A stretch of 64,000 bases of DNA from Mesorhizobium sp. CA8 (GTDB lineage Bacteria; Pseudomonadota; Alphaproteobacteria; Rhizobiales; Rhizobiaceae): positions 1 through 64,000 of the forward strand of contig NZ_JAIUHG010000001.1 in NCBI RefSeq assembly GCF_020164955.1, given 5' to 3'. Below are positions 9,694 to 18,627 of the stretch, piece after piece. The translations under genes were made by a program, and so were the position numbers. Within the stretch, counting starts at the first letter, position 1. Every line of letters begins with the position of its first letter. The notes under the pieces are model-generated. The model was not told the DNA's origin. It was given only the letters and a program-made list of their open reading frames with translations, and searched no databases.

Positions 9694-9721
9694 TTGACGT
9701 CGCGCGATTGAGGCCTATGAT
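9694..9721 (+). promoter_or_regulatory. Sigma70-type promoter of the twin small ORFs
   Basis: TTGACG (9694-9699), a 16-base spacer, then TATGAT (9716-9721). The operator O2 starts at the very next base, so a bound repressor would cover the transcription start. This is one of the clearest consensus promoters in the window. Confidence 0.7.
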
Positions 9722-9735
9722 TTGAATCGATCCAA
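9722..9735. promoter_or_regulatory. Candidate LacI-family operator O2
   Basis: TTGAATCGATCCAA, the reverse complement of O1, starting immediately after the -10 box of the small-ORF promoter. This is a classic repressing position. O1 and O2 centres are 49 bases apart. Confidence 0.75.
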
Positions 9736-9776
9736 GTCATCCGCTTTTGATGGAGCGGTTCCAACGGGAGGCTTTC

Positions 9777-9920
9777 GTGCATCCGGTGAGTTATTTGTTC
9801 GAGGACATTTACCACAACGACTGGAGCGTCGCCTCGGCTGCCGTCAGCGAGAAGCGGCGCGGTAGAGTGGGTCCCTGGCGTCGCGAGCCACGCTTCCTCG
9901 TGGAGCGCAAGCGCGGCTGA
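9777..9920 (+). CDS. Small LacI-controlled protein, copy 1 (47 residues)
   Basis: GTG start with a strong ribosome binding site (GGGAGG at 9766-9771). The product begins VHPVSYLFEDIYHNDW (initiator read as Met), followed by a basic, Trp/Pro-containing tail (RRGRVGPWRREP, ending KRG). It is homologous to the next small ORF: both match HP-x3-LF-x-DIY-x-N-x-W at residues 2-16 and both end in Arg/Lys-rich sequence. The shared pattern, two good ribosome binding sites and shared operators argue that it is a real gene. There is no signal peptide or membrane segment; function unknown. Confidence 0.7.
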   Translation: MHPVSYLFEDIYHNDWSVASAAVSEKRRGRVGPWRREPRFLVERKRG

Positions 9921-9946
9921 ACCGCAGCCATTTTTGCATCCATGCA

Positions 9947-9960
9947 TTGGATCGATTCAA
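9947..9960. promoter_or_regulatory. Candidate LacI-family operator O3
   Basis: TTGGATCGATTCAA, identical to O1, placed 26 bases after the stop of the first small ORF and 17 bases before the start of the second. It could block transcription running from copy 1 into copy 2, or mark a duplicated operator-plus-gene unit. I see no separate -35/-10 pair here. Confidence 0.7.
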
Positions 9961-9977
9961 CTTGAGGAGAAGCAGTC

Positions 9978-10109
9978 ATGCATCCGATTGGTCATCTGTT
10001 TCAGGACATCTACCGCAACTATTGGGGCATCACGCGCGGAACCGAGCAGCCCGAGCGGCGCCGCGCCAACGACCTGCCTGCGAGCAAGCGCAAGCGGCGC
10101 GCCGGTTAA
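9978..10109 (+). CDS. Small LacI-controlled protein, copy 2 (43 residues)
   Basis: ATG start with GAGGAGAAG (9964-9972) as ribosome binding site. The product begins MHPIGHLFQDIYRNYWGI and ends in a strongly basic tail (ASKRKRRAG). Against copy 1 the first 16 residues keep His, Pro, Leu-Phe, Asp-Ile-Tyr, Asn and Trp, while the rest has diverged apart from its basic character. The conserved aromatic and acidic N-terminus plus a cationic tail could suit binding to a partner protein, membrane or nucleic acid, but no function can be assigned. It ends 20 bases before the convergent DUF423 gene. Confidence 0.7.
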   Translation: MHPIGHLFQDIYRNYWGITRGTEQPERRRANDLPASKRKRRAG

Positions 10110-10128
10110 AAACGGTCGCCGGAAATAC

Positions 10129-10503
10129 CTACGGTCGAGGACGCCGCAGCGCCGAGACGGCGATCGCTAGCCAGCCGACGATCAAAAGTGTGCCGCCGAT
10201 CGGCGCCGACATCGGGAACAGCCGCGACCCGAGAAAGTCGCGGGCCAGCAGATCGCCGCAGAACAGAAGCAGGCCCGCGAACAGGACGAGGCTGGCGATC
10301 CTGAGGCAGCGGTTGCCGCCGACAAGGCCGATGGCAAGGAGTGCCGGCGCATGCATCAGCAGGAAATTGGCCGCCGTGCCGGTGAAGGCGCCGCCGCGAT
10401 GCGCCGCCGTCGCCGACAGTGCCACGCCGGCCGCGCCGACGAGGCCCGTTGCCAGCACGAGGATGCGGCTCCCGCCGTCTGATGCTTGCCCGGTAAGGCT
10501 CAT
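10129..10503 (-). CDS. DUF423 (YgdD-family) membrane protein
   Basis: Small protein of 124 residues with four hydrophobic helices. It shows the DUF423 features: a Gly/Ala-rich first helix followed by AHRGGAF, then FLLMHAPALLAIG, a Cys-containing third helix and the closing helix with PIGGTLLIVGW. Function unknown. The ATG at 10503 has a GGAG site 7-9 bases upstream; a longer reading frame to 10593 would overlap the MFS gene and lacks family similarity. It lies downstream of the MFS transporter gene in the same direction, 37 bases away, so the two may be cotranscribed. Confidence 0.85.
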   Translation of the reverse strand: MSLTGQASDGGSRILVLATGLVGAAGVALSATAAHRGGAFTGTAANFLLMHAPALLAIGLVGGNRCLRIASLVLFAGLLLFCGDLLARDFLGSRLFPMSAPIGGTLLIVGWLAIAVSALRRPRP

Positions 10504-10540
10504 CTGGATGCTCCATACTGCGGTTAGGTGGAGGCGCCGG

Positions 10541-11788
10541 CTAGGATTCGCCGGCTTCGAGCAGCATATGCCGCGCCCGGCGCGACTGGACAATCCAGTT
10601 GTAGACCGCGCCGAGCGCCATCAGCACCGCTGTGCCCAGAAACACCGCGCGCATGCCGAAATGCCCGCCGACGAAGCCGCCGGATAGCGGCCCCGCGACC
10701 TGGCCGACATATTGCGCCGAGATCGCCAGGCCAAGCACATTGCCGCCGATCCCGTCGGGGATGTTGTGGCGGATGACGCTGGTGATGCAGGGCAACAGCC
10801 CGCCCAGCGCCAGGCCCATCAGGAAGCGCAGGCCGATCAACTGCCAGCCATTGGTGACGAAGGCCTGCGGAATGAGCAGCAATGCCGAGACCGCCAGCGC
10901 ACCGACCACGACATTCCAGTGGCCGACGCGGTCGGCGAGTTTCCCCAGCCAGGATGACGACAGGATGGTGCCGAGCGCCGCCGCGGACATGACGACGCCT
11001 GCGATCATGGTCACCTTGCTCTGGTCCTCGACGAGCTGCTGCACATAGACGGTGATGATCGGCTCGATCGACATGGTGGCGAAGGCGAGCAGCATGCCGG
11101 TGGCCAGCATGGCGACGATAGGCCGCTTGTCGGGGATCTGCGACCAGCCGCTTTTCGGCTTCGTCGTCGAGGCGGGCTTCGGCGTCGGTGGGTTCTCCTT
11201 GATCAGGAAAGTCGTCGCCAGGAACGCCAGGAAGATGACGCCGCCGGAAAGCAGGAAGGTCGCGCGAATGCCGATCAGCGGCGGCAACAGGCCGCCGAGC
11301 AGCGGTCCGACCAGCGATCCCGCCGTGATGCCCGCCGCCAGCATGCCCAGCGCCCAGCCAGAGCGCTCCTTCGGCGTCTGCATCGCCACGAGGATCGTCG
11401 AGCCCGAGGAATAGCCGCCGGCAAAACCGATTAGCAGCCGAAGCAGCACCAGCTGCCAGACGCTCTCAACCATGCCGGTCAGCGACATGCACATCGCCAT
11501 GCCGAACGAAGCGCGCACCAGCATCAGCTTGCGGCCGTAGCGATCGCCAAGCCGCCCCCACAAGGGCGCGACCAGCGCGGCCGCGAAGAAGGTCGCGCCA
11601 TAGGCGATGCCAGACCACTGCACGATCGCCGCGTGGCCCTCGGCGCCGAGCTGCTCGACGTAAAGCGGCAGGAACGGCAGCAGCAGCGTCATGGCGACGA
11701 GCGTGCTGAACGAGCCGGCGAAGCAGACGGCGAGATTGCGCCGCCAATGGATGTTGAAGCCGCTCTGTTCGGATTCGCTGGGCGTCAT
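10541..11788 (-). CDS. MFS efflux transporter
   Basis: Twelve-helix major facilitator of 415 residues. The signature between helices 2 and 3 is present (APLWGRLGDRYGRK), with a related loop after helix 8 (GKLADRVGHW), as in drug:H+ antiporters. A cytoplasmic linker after helix 6 is Lys/Pro/Thr-rich. The ATG at 11788 (MTPSESEQ) is chosen; the reading frame extends upstream but that extension is antisense to the divergent GntR gene. The operator at 11831-11849 sits between the two genes, so the GntR regulator probably controls this pump. Substrate unknown. Confidence 0.85.
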   Translation of the reverse strand: MTPSESEQSGFNIHWRRNLAVCFAGSFSTLVAMTLLLPFLPLYVEQLGAEGHAAIVQWSGIAYGATFFAAALVAPLWGRLGDRYGRKLMLVRASFGMAMCMSLTGMVESVWQLVLLRLLIGFAGGYSSGSTILVAMQTPKERSGWALGMLAAGITAGSLVGPLLGGLLPPLIGIRATFLLSGGVIFLAFLATTFLIKENPPTPKPASTTKPKSGWSQIPDKRPIVAMLATGMLLAFATMSIEPIITVYVQQLVEDQSKVTMIAGVVMSAAALGTILSSSWLGKLADRVGHWNVVVGALAVSALLLIPQAFVTNGWQLIGLRFLMGLALGGLLPCITSVIRHNIPDGIGGNVLGLAISAQYVGQVAGPLSGGFVGGHFGMRAVFLGTAVLMALGAVYNWIVQSRRARHMLLEAGES

Positions 11789-11830
11789 GTCACGCGTGCC
11801 AATGCTGGGGTTGTTACGGATACCAATTTG

Positions 11831-11849
11831 GGATACCAAGCTGGTATCC
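11831..11849. promoter_or_regulatory. Candidate GntR-family operator
   Basis: Perfect inverted repeat GGATACC-AAGCT-GGTATCC in the divergent promoter of the MFS and GntR genes, with an extra half-site GGATACC at 11818-11824. FCD-type GntR regulators bind short palindromes in their own promoters, so this is the probable binding site. It ends only 3 bases before the ATG at 11853. Confidence 0.75.
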
Positions 11850-11852
11850 GTC

Positions 11853-12569
11853 ATGGACCTGACACTTGCCGCTGTCAACACGGCTTGGAAAACGGGACGA
11901 CAAATGTCGCAGATGCAAAATGTCGAAAGGCAGCTTCGCGAGATGATCCTCAGTTTGGAGATCGGCCCGGGCGAGCGGCTGACCGAGCGCTGGATCGAGA
12001 GTCGGTTTGGCGCTTCGCGCACGCCGGTGCGGGCGGCGCTGCTGCGCCTGGAGACGGAAGGCCTGATCGCCCGCGACGGCCGCGGCTGGACGGTAGCGCC
12101 AATCAACCTCGCCGAACTCGGGCAGATCGCCGTCTACCGCGAGGCGGTCGAAGTCGCGGCGGTTCGCCTGACGGCGGCGCTCGAGGACCGCAGCGGGATC
12201 GACGTGATCGCGGCGATGCTCGATTCCTGCGATGCTGAGACGCCGCGCGAGGAATGGCATCGCGTCGGCCTGGATTTCCACATCGAATTGGCGAGGCTTT
12301 CCGGCAACGAGTTTCTGCTCAGGGCCGTTCGCGATGCGATGACGAGACTGTCACGCGCGCGCTGGCTGGAGGTGCGCGATGAGAAGGCGCTCGACCGCGC
12401 CTGGGCCGAGCACCACGCTATCCTCGCCGCGGTCCGGCGCGGCGATGCCGAGGAAGCGGCGCGGCTGCTTGCCGCTCACATCGCCGGCAGTCGCGACCGG
12501 CTGGTCACCTCGTTGCATGACGACCGGCGTGGATTGCGCGCCAGAGGATTCGCCGTCGTCGCGGCGTAA
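11853..12569 (+). CDS. GntR-family regulator with FCD effector domain
   Basis: DNA-binding regulator of up to 238 residues. The winged helix (VERQLREMILSLEIGPGERL, then FGASRTPVRAALLRLETEGL) is followed by an FCD domain with the metal-ligand pattern of this class (FHIELARLSGNEFLLRAV, and a later EHHAILAAV). Such regulators respond to carboxylic acids or sugars. The start is uncertain: ATG 11853 lies 3 bases from the operator and has no ribosome binding site, whereas ATG 11904 (MSQMQNVERQ) has GGGACGA upstream and gives the typical family N-terminus. It probably controls the divergent MFS gene and itself. Confidence 0.88.
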   Translation: MDLTLAAVNTAWKTGRQMSQMQNVERQLREMILSLEIGPGERLTERWIESRFGASRTPVRAALLRLETEGLIARDGRGWTVAPINLAELGQIAVYREAVEVAAVRLTAALEDRSGIDVIAAMLDSCDAETPREEWHRVGLDFHIELARLSGNEFLLRAVRDAMTRLSRARWLEVRDEKALDRAWAEHHAILAAVRRGDAEEAARLLAAHIAGSRDRLVTSLHDDRRGLRARGFAVVAA

Positions 12570-12683
12570 GTTGTCCTGTGGCCAATCGCATTAGCAGGCT
12601 TGCAACATGGCCGGGAGAATGCTGTAGGAGACGAGGGGGATGAAGGCCGACTACATTGACCATCTTGCTGAACTCCCGGACGC

Positions 12684-13655
12684 ATGGCCACACTCTCTCG
12701 AACCGCCGCAAAGCTGTTCTACTACGCGCGCAATTTCGCGCGTGACCGCGCACCGCAATCGCTGTTTCGCGGCCGTCTGGCCAGCCGGCTCGAGCAAGCC
12801 AGGCTTTCAGGCAAGACGGTTCGCGAGCGACTGAACTATTACAACAAGCTGGAAGAGCCGTTCGTGCCCAGTCCGGACGCCATAGCCATCGGCAAGCTGC
12901 CGACCTCTTCCAGCATGTATTATTACGACCTCAAGGAATTCGCCCGCTATTTCGATCCCAGCCTGCTGATCGATTTCGAGTTCGGCGACGTCGTCGGCGT
13001 TCCCGAGCTCCCGAGGATCGTCAAGAACCGGCCCATCGGCGACGACAATGCCAACGGCGTGCTGATGAAGCTGAATAAGTTTCGTCACTTTTACATGCCG
13101 CCCGACGAGCTGTCTTTTGCCGACAAGAGCCCAATGGTGGTCTGGCGCGGTCATCTCAACAATCCGCTTCGCACCCGCTTCGTGGAACAGGCCGCCAACC
13201 TGCCGATTTGCGATGCGGGTTCCCACAGGGCCGACGCGCCGGACGGATACCGCAAGCCGTACCTGAACATCGAGCAGCAGCGGCGCTGTCGCTACATCGT
13301 CTCGCTGGAGGGCAATGATGTCGCGACGAATCTGAAATGGATCATGAACTCCAATTCGCTCTGCCTGATGCCGGAACCGACCTACGAAACCTGGTTTGCG
13401 GAAGCCCAGGTCGAGCCCAACGTTCACTATGTGCCGCTGCAGCCGGATTTCTCCGACCTGGTCGACAAGGTAGCCTATTTCGAAAAACACCCCGCCGAGG
13501 CGGGGCGGATAACCGCCGCCGCCAACGACTATTGCCGCAAATTCGGCAATGAGCAGGACGAGCAGGCGATCTCGCTGCTCGTCCTCTATAAATATTTCGT
13601 GCTGAGCGGGCAGATTAAGCCCGACCCGGAAGTCTGGCGCTTTATCGCCGGCTGA
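12684..13655 (+). CDS. Glycosyltransferase family 90 (LpsA/CAP10-like)
   Basis: Protein of 323 residues similar to LPS biosynthesis transferases of the CAP10/GT90 family. Features seen are WRGHLNNPLRTRFVEQ (the conserved WRG segment), the downstream YIVSLEGNDVATNLKWIMNSN segment in which the family binds the nucleotide sugar, and EPTYETWFAEAQVEPNVHYVPL. In rhizobia this family adds core or O-chain sugars to lipopolysaccharide. It has no signal peptide and is probably a peripheral cytoplasmic enzyme. It stands alone between the GntR gene and a convergent aldo/keto reductase. Confidence 0.85.
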   Translation: MATLSRTAAKLFYYARNFARDRAPQSLFRGRLASRLEQARLSGKTVRERLNYYNKLEEPFVPSPDAIAIGKLPTSSSMYYYDLKEFARYFDPSLLIDFEFGDVVGVPELPRIVKNRPIGDDNANGVLMKLNKFRHFYMPPDELSFADKSPMVVWRGHLNNPLRTRFVEQAANLPICDAGSHRADAPDGYRKPYLNIEQQRRCRYIVSLEGNDVATNLKWIMNSNSLCLMPEPTYETWFAEAQVEPNVHYVPLQPDFSDLVDKVAYFEKHPAEAGRITAAANDYCRKFGNEQDEQAISLLVLYKYFVLSGQIKPDPEVWRFIAG

Positions 13656-13660
13656 GCGTT

Positions 13661-14704
13661 TTAAGCGTGAGAGCGGTCGAGCACCTTGTCGGCAGGCCCG
13701 AAACGGTCCCTGGCCGTCAACTGCTGATGCCAATAGGGATAAAGCACCGGCGGCCGGCTGACCTCATCGAGGCGCTGCCGTTCTTCCTCGGAGAGCGACA
13801 GGCTGGCCGCGGCGAGATTGTCCTTGAGCTGCGCCTCGTTCCGGGCGCCGATCACCAGCGAGCTTACAGCCGGACGGCCGAGCAGCCAGGCAAGCGCCAC
13901 CTGCGCCCCTGAAACGCCGCGTGCCTTGCCGATGTCAGAGAGCACGTCGACGATGCGCCACAGGCGGTCCGCGTCGCGGATCGGCGGTTCCGTCCAGCCG
14001 CCGATCTGGCGCGCGGTCGGGCTGTCGCGATGGTATTTGCCGGAGAGCAGTCCGCCCGCCAGCGGGCTCCAGACCAGCACGCCGACGCCTTGGTCGACCG
14101 AGATCGGCAGCAATTCGTATTCGGCTTCACGCGCTTCCAACGTGTAGTGGATCTGCTGGGTGACGAACCGGGTCTGATGGCGGTTGTCGCTGACAGCAAG
14201 CGCCTTCATCACCTGCCAGCCCGACCAGTTGGAGCAGCCGATGTAACGGATCTTGCCCTGGTTGACCAAGGTGTCGAGCGCCGCGATCGTCTCCTCGACC
14301 GGGGTGAGCCCGGCCCATTGATGGACGAAATAGACGTCGATGACATCGGTCCTGAGCCGTTTCAGGCTTTTTTCGCATTCGCGGATGAGATGGTGACGCG
14401 ACAGGCCCTCGTCATTCGGGCCGCTGCCTATGCGCATGCGCGCCTTGGACGCGATCAGCACATCGTTCTTGCGCTTGCCGCCAAGCGCCTCGCCGATGAT
14501 CTCTTCCGACAATCCATTGGAATAGACGTTTGCGGTGTCGATGAGGTTGATGCCGGCATCGATGCAGGTGTCGATGATGCGCCTGGCCTCCGCGAGGTCG
14601 GAATTGCCGACGGCGGCGAACGGACCGGCGCCGCCGAAGGTCATGGTGCCAAGCGTCAATGTCGAGACTTTCAAGCCGGATTGGCCGAGCGTGCGGTATT
14701 CCAT
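13661..14704 (-). CDS. Aldo/keto reductase
   Basis: NADPH-dependent TIM-barrel oxidoreductase of 347 residues. The catalytic tetrad can be traced: Asp and Tyr in IDTANVYSNGLSEE, Lys in VLIASKARM, His in YFVHQWAGL. The cofactor segment near the end contains VIGARNEAQLKDNL. The N-terminus MEYRTLGQSGLKVSTLTLGT is typical of the group related to YajO/Gfo-type aldehyde or sugar reductases. The start at 14704 has GAGGA upstream. The physiological substrate is unknown. It ends 5 bases from the convergent GT90 gene. Confidence 0.9.
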   Translation of the reverse strand: MEYRTLGQSGLKVSTLTLGTMTFGGAGPFAAVGNSDLAEARRIIDTCIDAGINLIDTANVYSNGLSEEIIGEALGGKRKNDVLIASKARMRIGSGPNDEGLSRHHLIRECEKSLKRLRTDVIDVYFVHQWAGLTPVEETIAALDTLVNQGKIRYIGCSNWSGWQVMKALAVSDNRHQTRFVTQQIHYTLEAREAEYELLPISVDQGVGVLVWSPLAGGLLSGKYHRDSPTARQIGGWTEPPIRDADRLWRIVDVLSDIGKARGVSGAQVALAWLLGRPAVSSLVIGARNEAQLKDNLAAASLSLSEEERQRLDEVSRPPVLYPYWHQQLTARDRFGPADKVLDRSHA

Positions 14705-14966
14705 GTCGGTCCTCGCAATTTGTTTGAAGAAGCGCCGTGGCGAGCGCCGGAAAGAGGCAAGGGGATTTGTAGGACAATTCCCGCCGCTTGTCGCCCCGCT
14801 ATCGATACGGGTCGATCACATATCTGCTATATCGACTTCGCTGCCGGTCGATTGCAATAAAACCGTCATTGCGCCTCTGTATCTCAGTCGGCTTAAGGAA
14901 TGTCCGTTCGGCGCCGGCGCGGCATTCCGAAGCGATGATGGCTGACAGGCAGGACGGAGTTGCGCG

Positions 14967-15887
14967 ATGAATGAATTGAAACCGAATTCCGGGGCGAAGG
15001 ACTGGCTCGAAGCCGAACTCGAGGACACGCTCGACGAAGACTATGAGCTGGAGATTTCCGAACCGGCGCTCTCGCTCGAAATCGCCAAGATCTACAAGAA
15101 GTCGCATCCGCCTTCCATGGAGCGCATGACCTATTTCCGCGAGCTGCTCAGGCTGCAGTCGGAACTGATCAAGCTGCAGTCCTGGGTCGCCTACCACAAG
15201 AAGAAGCTGGTGGTGATCTTCGAGGGCCGTGACTCCGCCGGCAAGGGCGGCGTCATCAAGCGCATCACGCAGCGGCTCAACCCGCGCATCGCCCGCGTCG
15301 TGGCGTTGCCGGCGCCGACCGAGCGCGAGAAATCGCAATGGTATTTCCAGCGCTACGTGCCGCATCTGCCGGCAGGCGGCGAGATCGTGCTGTTCGACCG
15401 CTCCTGGTACAACCGCTCCGGCGTCGAGCGCGTGATGGGCTTTGCGGATGCCGATCAGGTCGAGGAGTTCTTCCGCGACGTGCCGGAATTCGAGCGCATG
15501 CTGGTTCGCTCCGGCATCACCCTGGTGAAATACTGGTTCTCGATCACCGACGAGGAGCAGCAGATGCGCTTCCTGATGCGCATCCATGATCCGATGAAGC
15601 AGTGGAAGCTCTCGCCCATGGACCTGCAGTCGCGCGTGCGCTGGGAGCAGTACACCAAGGCCAAGGAAGAGACCTTCGCCCGCACCAACATTCCGGAAGC
15701 CCCCTGGTTCATCGTCGAGGGCAACGACAAGAAGCGGGCGCGGCTGAACTGCATCGACCATCTGTTGCAGCAGATTCCCTATGAGGAGGTCCCGCACGAG
15801 GACATCACGCTGCCGGAACGTGTCTTCAACCCGGAATATGAGCGCCAGGTCCTGCCGCGCGAACTCTACGTGCCGGAGAAGTATTGA
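14967..15887 (+). CDS. ppk2: Polyphosphate kinase 2
   Basis: Cytosolic kinase that uses polyphosphate to phosphorylate nucleoside diphosphates or monophosphates. A single PPK2 domain spans nearly all 306 residues: Walker A GRDSAGKGG at residues 87-95, the substrate segment KSQWYFQRYVPHLPAGGEI, and the Walker B/lid motif FDRSWYNRSGVERVMGF. One domain of this size fits class I enzymes. An acidic N-terminal extension of about 50 residues precedes it. It is monocistronic, with a 262-base divergent spacer to the aldo/keto reductase and a RIME-like repeat downstream. Confidence 0.92.
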   Translation: MNELKPNSGAKDWLEAELEDTLDEDYELEISEPALSLEIAKIYKKSHPPSMERMTYFRELLRLQSELIKLQSWVAYHKKKLVVIFEGRDSAGKGGVIKRITQRLNPRIARVVALPAPTEREKSQWYFQRYVPHLPAGGEIVLFDRSWYNRSGVERVMGFADADQVEEFFRDVPEFERMLVRSGITLVKYWFSITDEEQQMRFLMRIHDPMKQWKLSPMDLQSRVRWEQYTKAKEETFARTNIPEAPWFIVEGNDKKRARLNCIDHLLQQIPYEEVPHEDITLPERVFNPEYERQVLPRELYVPEKY

Positions 15888-15895
15888 GCTCTGCT

Positions 15896-16069
15896 TCCTT
15901 CTCCCCGTTCCACGGGGAGAAGGTGCCCGAAGGGCGGATGAGGGGCGGCGCCAGCATTGGCGATTGAGCCTCGACCAGTCGCGCTTATCGCCAATCTCCA
16001 GCAGATAGCGCTGCCCCTCATTGCCCTGCCGGGTTATTTCTCCCCGTATAGTGACGGGGAGAAAGAGCT
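15896..16069. repeat. RIME-like palindromic repeat between ppk2 and a convergent gene
   Basis: The left half has CTTCTCCCCGTTCCACGGGG followed by AGAAGGTGCCCGAAGGGCGG. The right half has TGCCCTGCCGGG and TTTCTCCCCGTATAGTGACG followed by GGGAGAAAG. The inner part pairs less well (CCAGCATTGGCGAT with ATCGCCAATCTCC). It fills the space between two convergent genes and could act as a bidirectional terminator. Confidence 0.65.
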
Positions 16070-16073
16070 GTGC

Positions 16074-16718
16074 TTAAGCCCGTCCAACCATCACATGCGT
16101 CGCATCGGAGGTCGCCACCTGTTCCGTGCACTGGTATCCCAGCTTCAGCATGTCGAGCCCGGCGAACAGATGCTCGCCAGAGCCGAGCAGAACCGGCGAG
16201 ATCGCCAGATGCATCTCGTCGATCAAGCTCTCCTGTAGATACTGCCGGACGGTCGAAACGCCGCCGCCGACCCGCACATCCTTGCCGCCAGCCGCTGCCT
16301 TCGCCTGTTCGAGCGCCGAATGGATGCCGTCGGTGACGAAATAGAAAATCGTGCCGCCTTCCATCTCGATCGGCGCGCGCTTGTGATGCGTCAGAATAAA
16401 GGTCGGCACGTGGTAGGGCGGGTTGGCGCCCCACCAGCCTTTCCAGCCGTCGTCCGGCCATTCGCCGCGGCTAGGCGCGAACATGTTGCGGCCGAGGATC
16501 CAGGCGCCGACATTCTCAAAGCTGCGCACGGCAAACTCGTTATCTGTATCCGTGGTCCCGCCATCCTTGCCGATCATCTGGTGGAAGGAGCGGGTCTTGA
16601 TCATCCATTTGTGCAGATTTTCGCCACCGACGCCGAGCGGATGTTCAAGGGTCTGATCAGGACCGGCGCCGTAACCATCGAGCGACAGGGTGAAAGCATT
16701 GACACGCAGCTTGGACAT
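16074..16718 (-). CDS. Dihydrofolate reductase/RibD-C family protein
   Basis: Protein of 214 residues with the RibD C-terminal/DHFR-like fold: an N-terminal strand LRVNAFTLSLDGYGAG, a middle ILGRNMFAPSRGEW segment and the NADPH-binding part GGKDVRVGGGVSTVRQYL, followed by IDEMHLAISPVLLGSGEHLF. Many bacteria carry such stand-alone YyaP/YwjB-like reductases with unknown substrates. The ATG at 16718 has a perfect GGAGG 4-8 bases upstream. It is not part of the riboflavin operon found at 26.7 kb. Assignment to family is firm, pathway unknown. Confidence 0.88.
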   Translation of the reverse strand: MSKLRVNAFTLSLDGYGAGPDQTLEHPLGVGGENLHKWMIKTRSFHQMIGKDGGTTDTDNEFAVRSFENVGAWILGRNMFAPSRGEWPDDGWKGWWGANPPYHVPTFILTHHKRAPIEMEGGTIFYFVTDGIHSALEQAKAAAGGKDVRVGGGVSTVRQYLQESLIDEMHLAISPVLLGSGEHLFAGLDMLKLGYQCTEQVATSDATHVMVGRA

Positions 16719-16813
16719 GCTGCCTCCTCATCTGATTGCAATTTGCAAGCGGTTATGGCCTAGCCTGGCCGATTGCAGAATGCAAGCGGCATTTTCCAGC
16801 CATACTTGCGAAT

Positions 16814-17161
16814 CTATTGGTCGGCAGCCTCAAGAATGCGTTCAACGGCAACGCGTAGTGCCGGCAAGTTGTCTGTCACGACAGCCCAGACGATAGCATC
16901 GGAGGTCTTATGATATTCATGACGCAAAATGTTGCCTATGCCGCGGACCTGCTTCCATGGGATTTCTGGAGCAAGAGCCGTCAGGTCGTCTGGGAGGTGC
17001 CGCGTCGCCTCGGAAATGATCTCGATTCCTCGCTCGACGCCGTGGCGCAGCAGCCAGTCACCACGGAAATCTTCCAATGTCTTGCCGGCTGTGGCGTTAG
17101 CAATGCCATCCAGAGCCGCAATGATCTCTGCGAGGATCGGCTTGATCCGACGTGGTGCCAT
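16814..17161 (-). CDS. HepT-like HEPN ribonuclease toxin (DUF86)
   Basis: Toxin component of a MntA/HepT module, 115 residues, all-helical HEPN fold. In this family the toxin cuts RNA through an R-x4-H-x-Y motif and is silenced when the antitoxin adds AMP to the Tyr. Here the corresponding segment reads RGIGNILRHEYHK: His and Tyr are kept but the Arg position is Gly, with an Arg just before the His. ATG 17161 overlaps the antitoxin's TGA by one base (TGATG), so translation is probably coupled. Some DUF86 subgroups share this variant motif. Confidence 0.85.
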   Translation of the reverse strand: MAPRRIKPILAEIIAALDGIANATAGKTLEDFRGDWLLRHGVERGIEIISEATRHLPDDLTALAPEIPWKQVRGIGNILRHEYHKTSDAIVWAVVTDNLPALRVAVERILEAADQ

Positions 17162-17457
17162 CAAAATACGCGCACCGCCGATCGTTCGATATCTGCCTTC
17201 AGCATTGGATGAAGGCTGTCCCTTGTGGTGATGTCGATTTCGGTCGACATCTTCTCTTCCAGAAATTGTTTGATGCCGACGAGATCGATCAAGGAAAAAC
17301 GCCGCGACGGATCATAGTCTATGAAAAGATCAAGATCGCTGTCCGAATGCGCATCGCCGCGCGCGGCCGACCCGAACAGATAAAGCGATACCGCGCCCAT
17401 GCCCCTGATGGCATCTGCGTTCTTCCGCAACTGTTCGATGACTTCATTCCTGCTCAT
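17161..17457 (-). CDS. MntA-like nucleotidyltransferase antitoxin
   Basis: Minimal nucleotidyltransferase of 98 residues with the family motif GS-x10-DxD (FGSAARGDAHSDSDLDLF) at its centre and a later IDI acidic strand (EIDITTRDSL) supplying the third carboxylate. In characterised MntA/HepT pairs such a protein polyadenylylates the toxin's tyrosine. It lies directly upstream of hepT in one operon, antitoxin first, with a one-base stop/start overlap. The pair is sandwiched between hemB and a DHFR-like gene, a position consistent with insertion of a small mobile TA cassette. Confidence 0.88.
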   Translation of the reverse strand: MSRNEVIEQLRKNADAIRGMGAVSLYLFGSAARGDAHSDSDLDLFIDYDPSRRFSLIDLVGIKQFLEEKMSTEIDITTRDSLHPMLKADIERSAVRVF

Positions 17458-17506
17458 GGGTGCATCCTAACGAATCCCGCTAGAATTCCAAAATCGCGAA
17501 GCGAAT

Positions 17507-18538
<1,032 letters not shown>

Positions 18539-18627
18539 CGCCGAAACTCTCTTTTGCGCCGGCTTTTACCACGCGTCTCCGCCGCTGACCAATGCGACAC
18601 GATTGTGCCAGCGTCGAAGCGCGAGTT

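Noticed and set aside
11788..12106. Longer N-terminus for the MFS transporter
   Set aside because: The extension is antisense to the GntR gene, spans the divergent operator and shows no membrane character.
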